NCBI GenBank assembly: GCA_934309145.1
Contig: CAKRCW010000009.1
Coordinates: 41,815 to 105,814, forward strand
Direction of reading: 5' to 3'
DNA: 64,000 bases
DNA from: an uncultured Lachnospiraceae bacterium
GTDB lineage: Bacteria; Bacillota; Clostridia; Lachnospirales; Lachnospiraceae
Of this stretch, positions 63,265 to 64,000 are shown piece by piece (the first letter of the stretch is position 1; each line of letters begins with the position of its first letter). The position numbers and the translations under genes were made by a program. Under the pieces are notes generated by a model, which did not search any database, was not told the DNA's origin, and worked only from the letters and a program-made list of their open reading frames with translations.

Positions 63265-63956
63265 GAATATCAAAAAGGTATATCATAAACTCTTTGATGA
63301 AGCGTTACAGCGGTACAATGAAAAACAAACGAGGTCAGACCGCCGTATTGACAACTATTACGAGAAGATACGGAACTCAAAGCAGGAAAAACCGTTCCAT
63401 GAGCTGATTTTGCAGATTGGCGATAAGGAGAACATGGGGGCATGGAGTGAGAATGGCAACCTTGCCAGACAGGTTTTAGACGAATATTATCAGCAGTTTC
63501 AAAAAAGAAATCCTAACCTTTATGTGTTCTCTGCTCATCTGCATATGGATGAAGCAACACCGCATCTGCACATTGATTTTGTTCCATTTACGACAGGCCG
63601 TAAGCGGGGATTAGATACAAGAGTATCACTCAAACAGGCGTTAGCCAAGCAGGGGTTTAAGGGCGGCAGTCGTGGAGATACAGAGTGGAGCCAGTGGGTA
63701 CAGTCCGAAAAAGAACAGCTATTATCGGCTGAATATCACAAACAGCAATCTTCACCGTGAAAATGAGAGATTGACAAAAACGAATGAGAAATTGGCGGGA
63801 GAGAATGAAAACCTCCGTGCGGAAAACAAAAATTATAAACTGCTGAAAAAGACGTTCGGAAGTAAACAGATGGACAGCCTTTTAGAGCAGGCAAAGGCAG
63901 TACAACAGTCTAAACAGCGTGGAAAACACTTTAGAAATAATCAAGAGGAAAGGTAG
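63200..63956 (+). pseudogene. Broken plasmid recombination/MobV-type relaxase
   Basis: Two overlapping frames together resemble a Mob/Pre-family relaxase. The first (63200-63760) has KQIENVDGERSHFNIDYCNE, the HUH metal site AHLHMDEATPHLHID, and ends WSQWVQSEKEQLL. The second (63672-63956) continues in a different frame as a coiled coil (SNLHRENERLTKTNEKLAGE) and KQMDSLLEQAK. The N-terminal motif I region is missing and the frame shifts near 63735. The remnant therefore cannot give a full relaxase. It marks a second, older mobile element. Confidence 0.75.
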
Positions 63957-63964
63957 GAAACATT

Positions 63965-64000
63965 ATGGAAAACAGGATTTATGATGAAAGAAACGGTCTT
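63965..64000 (+). CDS. Start of a gene cut by the window edge (TnpV-like?)
   Basis: ATG at 63965 follows AGGAAAGGTAGG and reads MENRIYDERNGL to the edge. The beginning resembles transposon-encoded TnpV-type proteins, which often accompany such relaxase genes, but 12 residues are too few to be sure. Confidence 0.45.
   Translation, partial: MENRIYDERNGL

Overview
The window looks like a piece of a Clostridia chromosome, most likely Lachnospiraceae. The DNA is AT-rich, with AGGAGG ribosome binding sites and consensus sigma-A promoters. Gene order spoVT-hup-rqcP-yabP-yabQ-divIC-spoIIE-tilS-hpt-ftsH is a conserved spore-former core cluster. No species is claimed.

1-4.4 kb: a gene end, an FHA-domain protein, and a two-gene ABC exporter-type transporter behind a near-perfect DtxR/IdeR-type iron box. 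4.5-13 kb: the sporulation, division and housekeeping cluster. 13-14.3 kb: a candidate small RNA, an unknown coiled protein, and tRNA-Pro(CGG) and tRNA-Thr(CGT). 14.3-18.1 kb: condensation-type acyltransferase, zinc-ribbon membrane protein, alpha/beta hydrolase and nitrilase-family amidohydrolase. 18.1-23.3 kb: a two-component system with a Na/Pi cotransporter and a 33-residue membrane microprotein.

23.3-34.4 kb: a maltodextrin/glycogen locus (AraC regulator, glucan phosphorylase, binding protein, two permeases, LacI regulator, 4-alpha-glucanotransferase). It closes with a diguanylate cyclase whose sensor is a LacI-type sugar-binding domain without a DNA-binding head. The ABC operon has no ATPase; a MsmX/UgpC-type ATPase at 40.3 kb could supply it. 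34.5-37.5 kb: an XRE-controlled ABC-2 exporter operon. 37.5-46.7 kb: an SDR reductase, a 215-bp terminal-inverted-repeat/structured element, a LytR_C protein, YitT, the ATPase, a CdaR-type regulator, and ftsE-ftsX-M23 hydrolase-C-terminal protease. guaA follows.

48.4 kb to the end: an integrated element at the 3' end of guaA. It carries a tyrosine integrase, an XRE repressor, a candidate small RNA, an array of nine small hairpins, a possible oriT, MobC and a MOBP-type relaxase. Next comes a tightly packed defence operon from one strong promoter: small HTH protein, D12-class adenine methylase, McrB-type motor, LlaJI/McrC-type PD-(D/E)xK nuclease, HEPN-like protein, long AbiH-family protein and AlbA/Schlafen-type ATP-binding protein. 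After that lie an 11-bp-phased AGTCTCA repeat array and a broken second relaxase. The element runs past the right edge, so its far attachment site is not visible.

The best novelty candidates are the defence operon with its HEPN-like/AbiH additions, the phased repeat array, the hairpin array, the 215-bp structured element, the LacI-sensor diguanylate cyclase, and the two candidate small RNAs.
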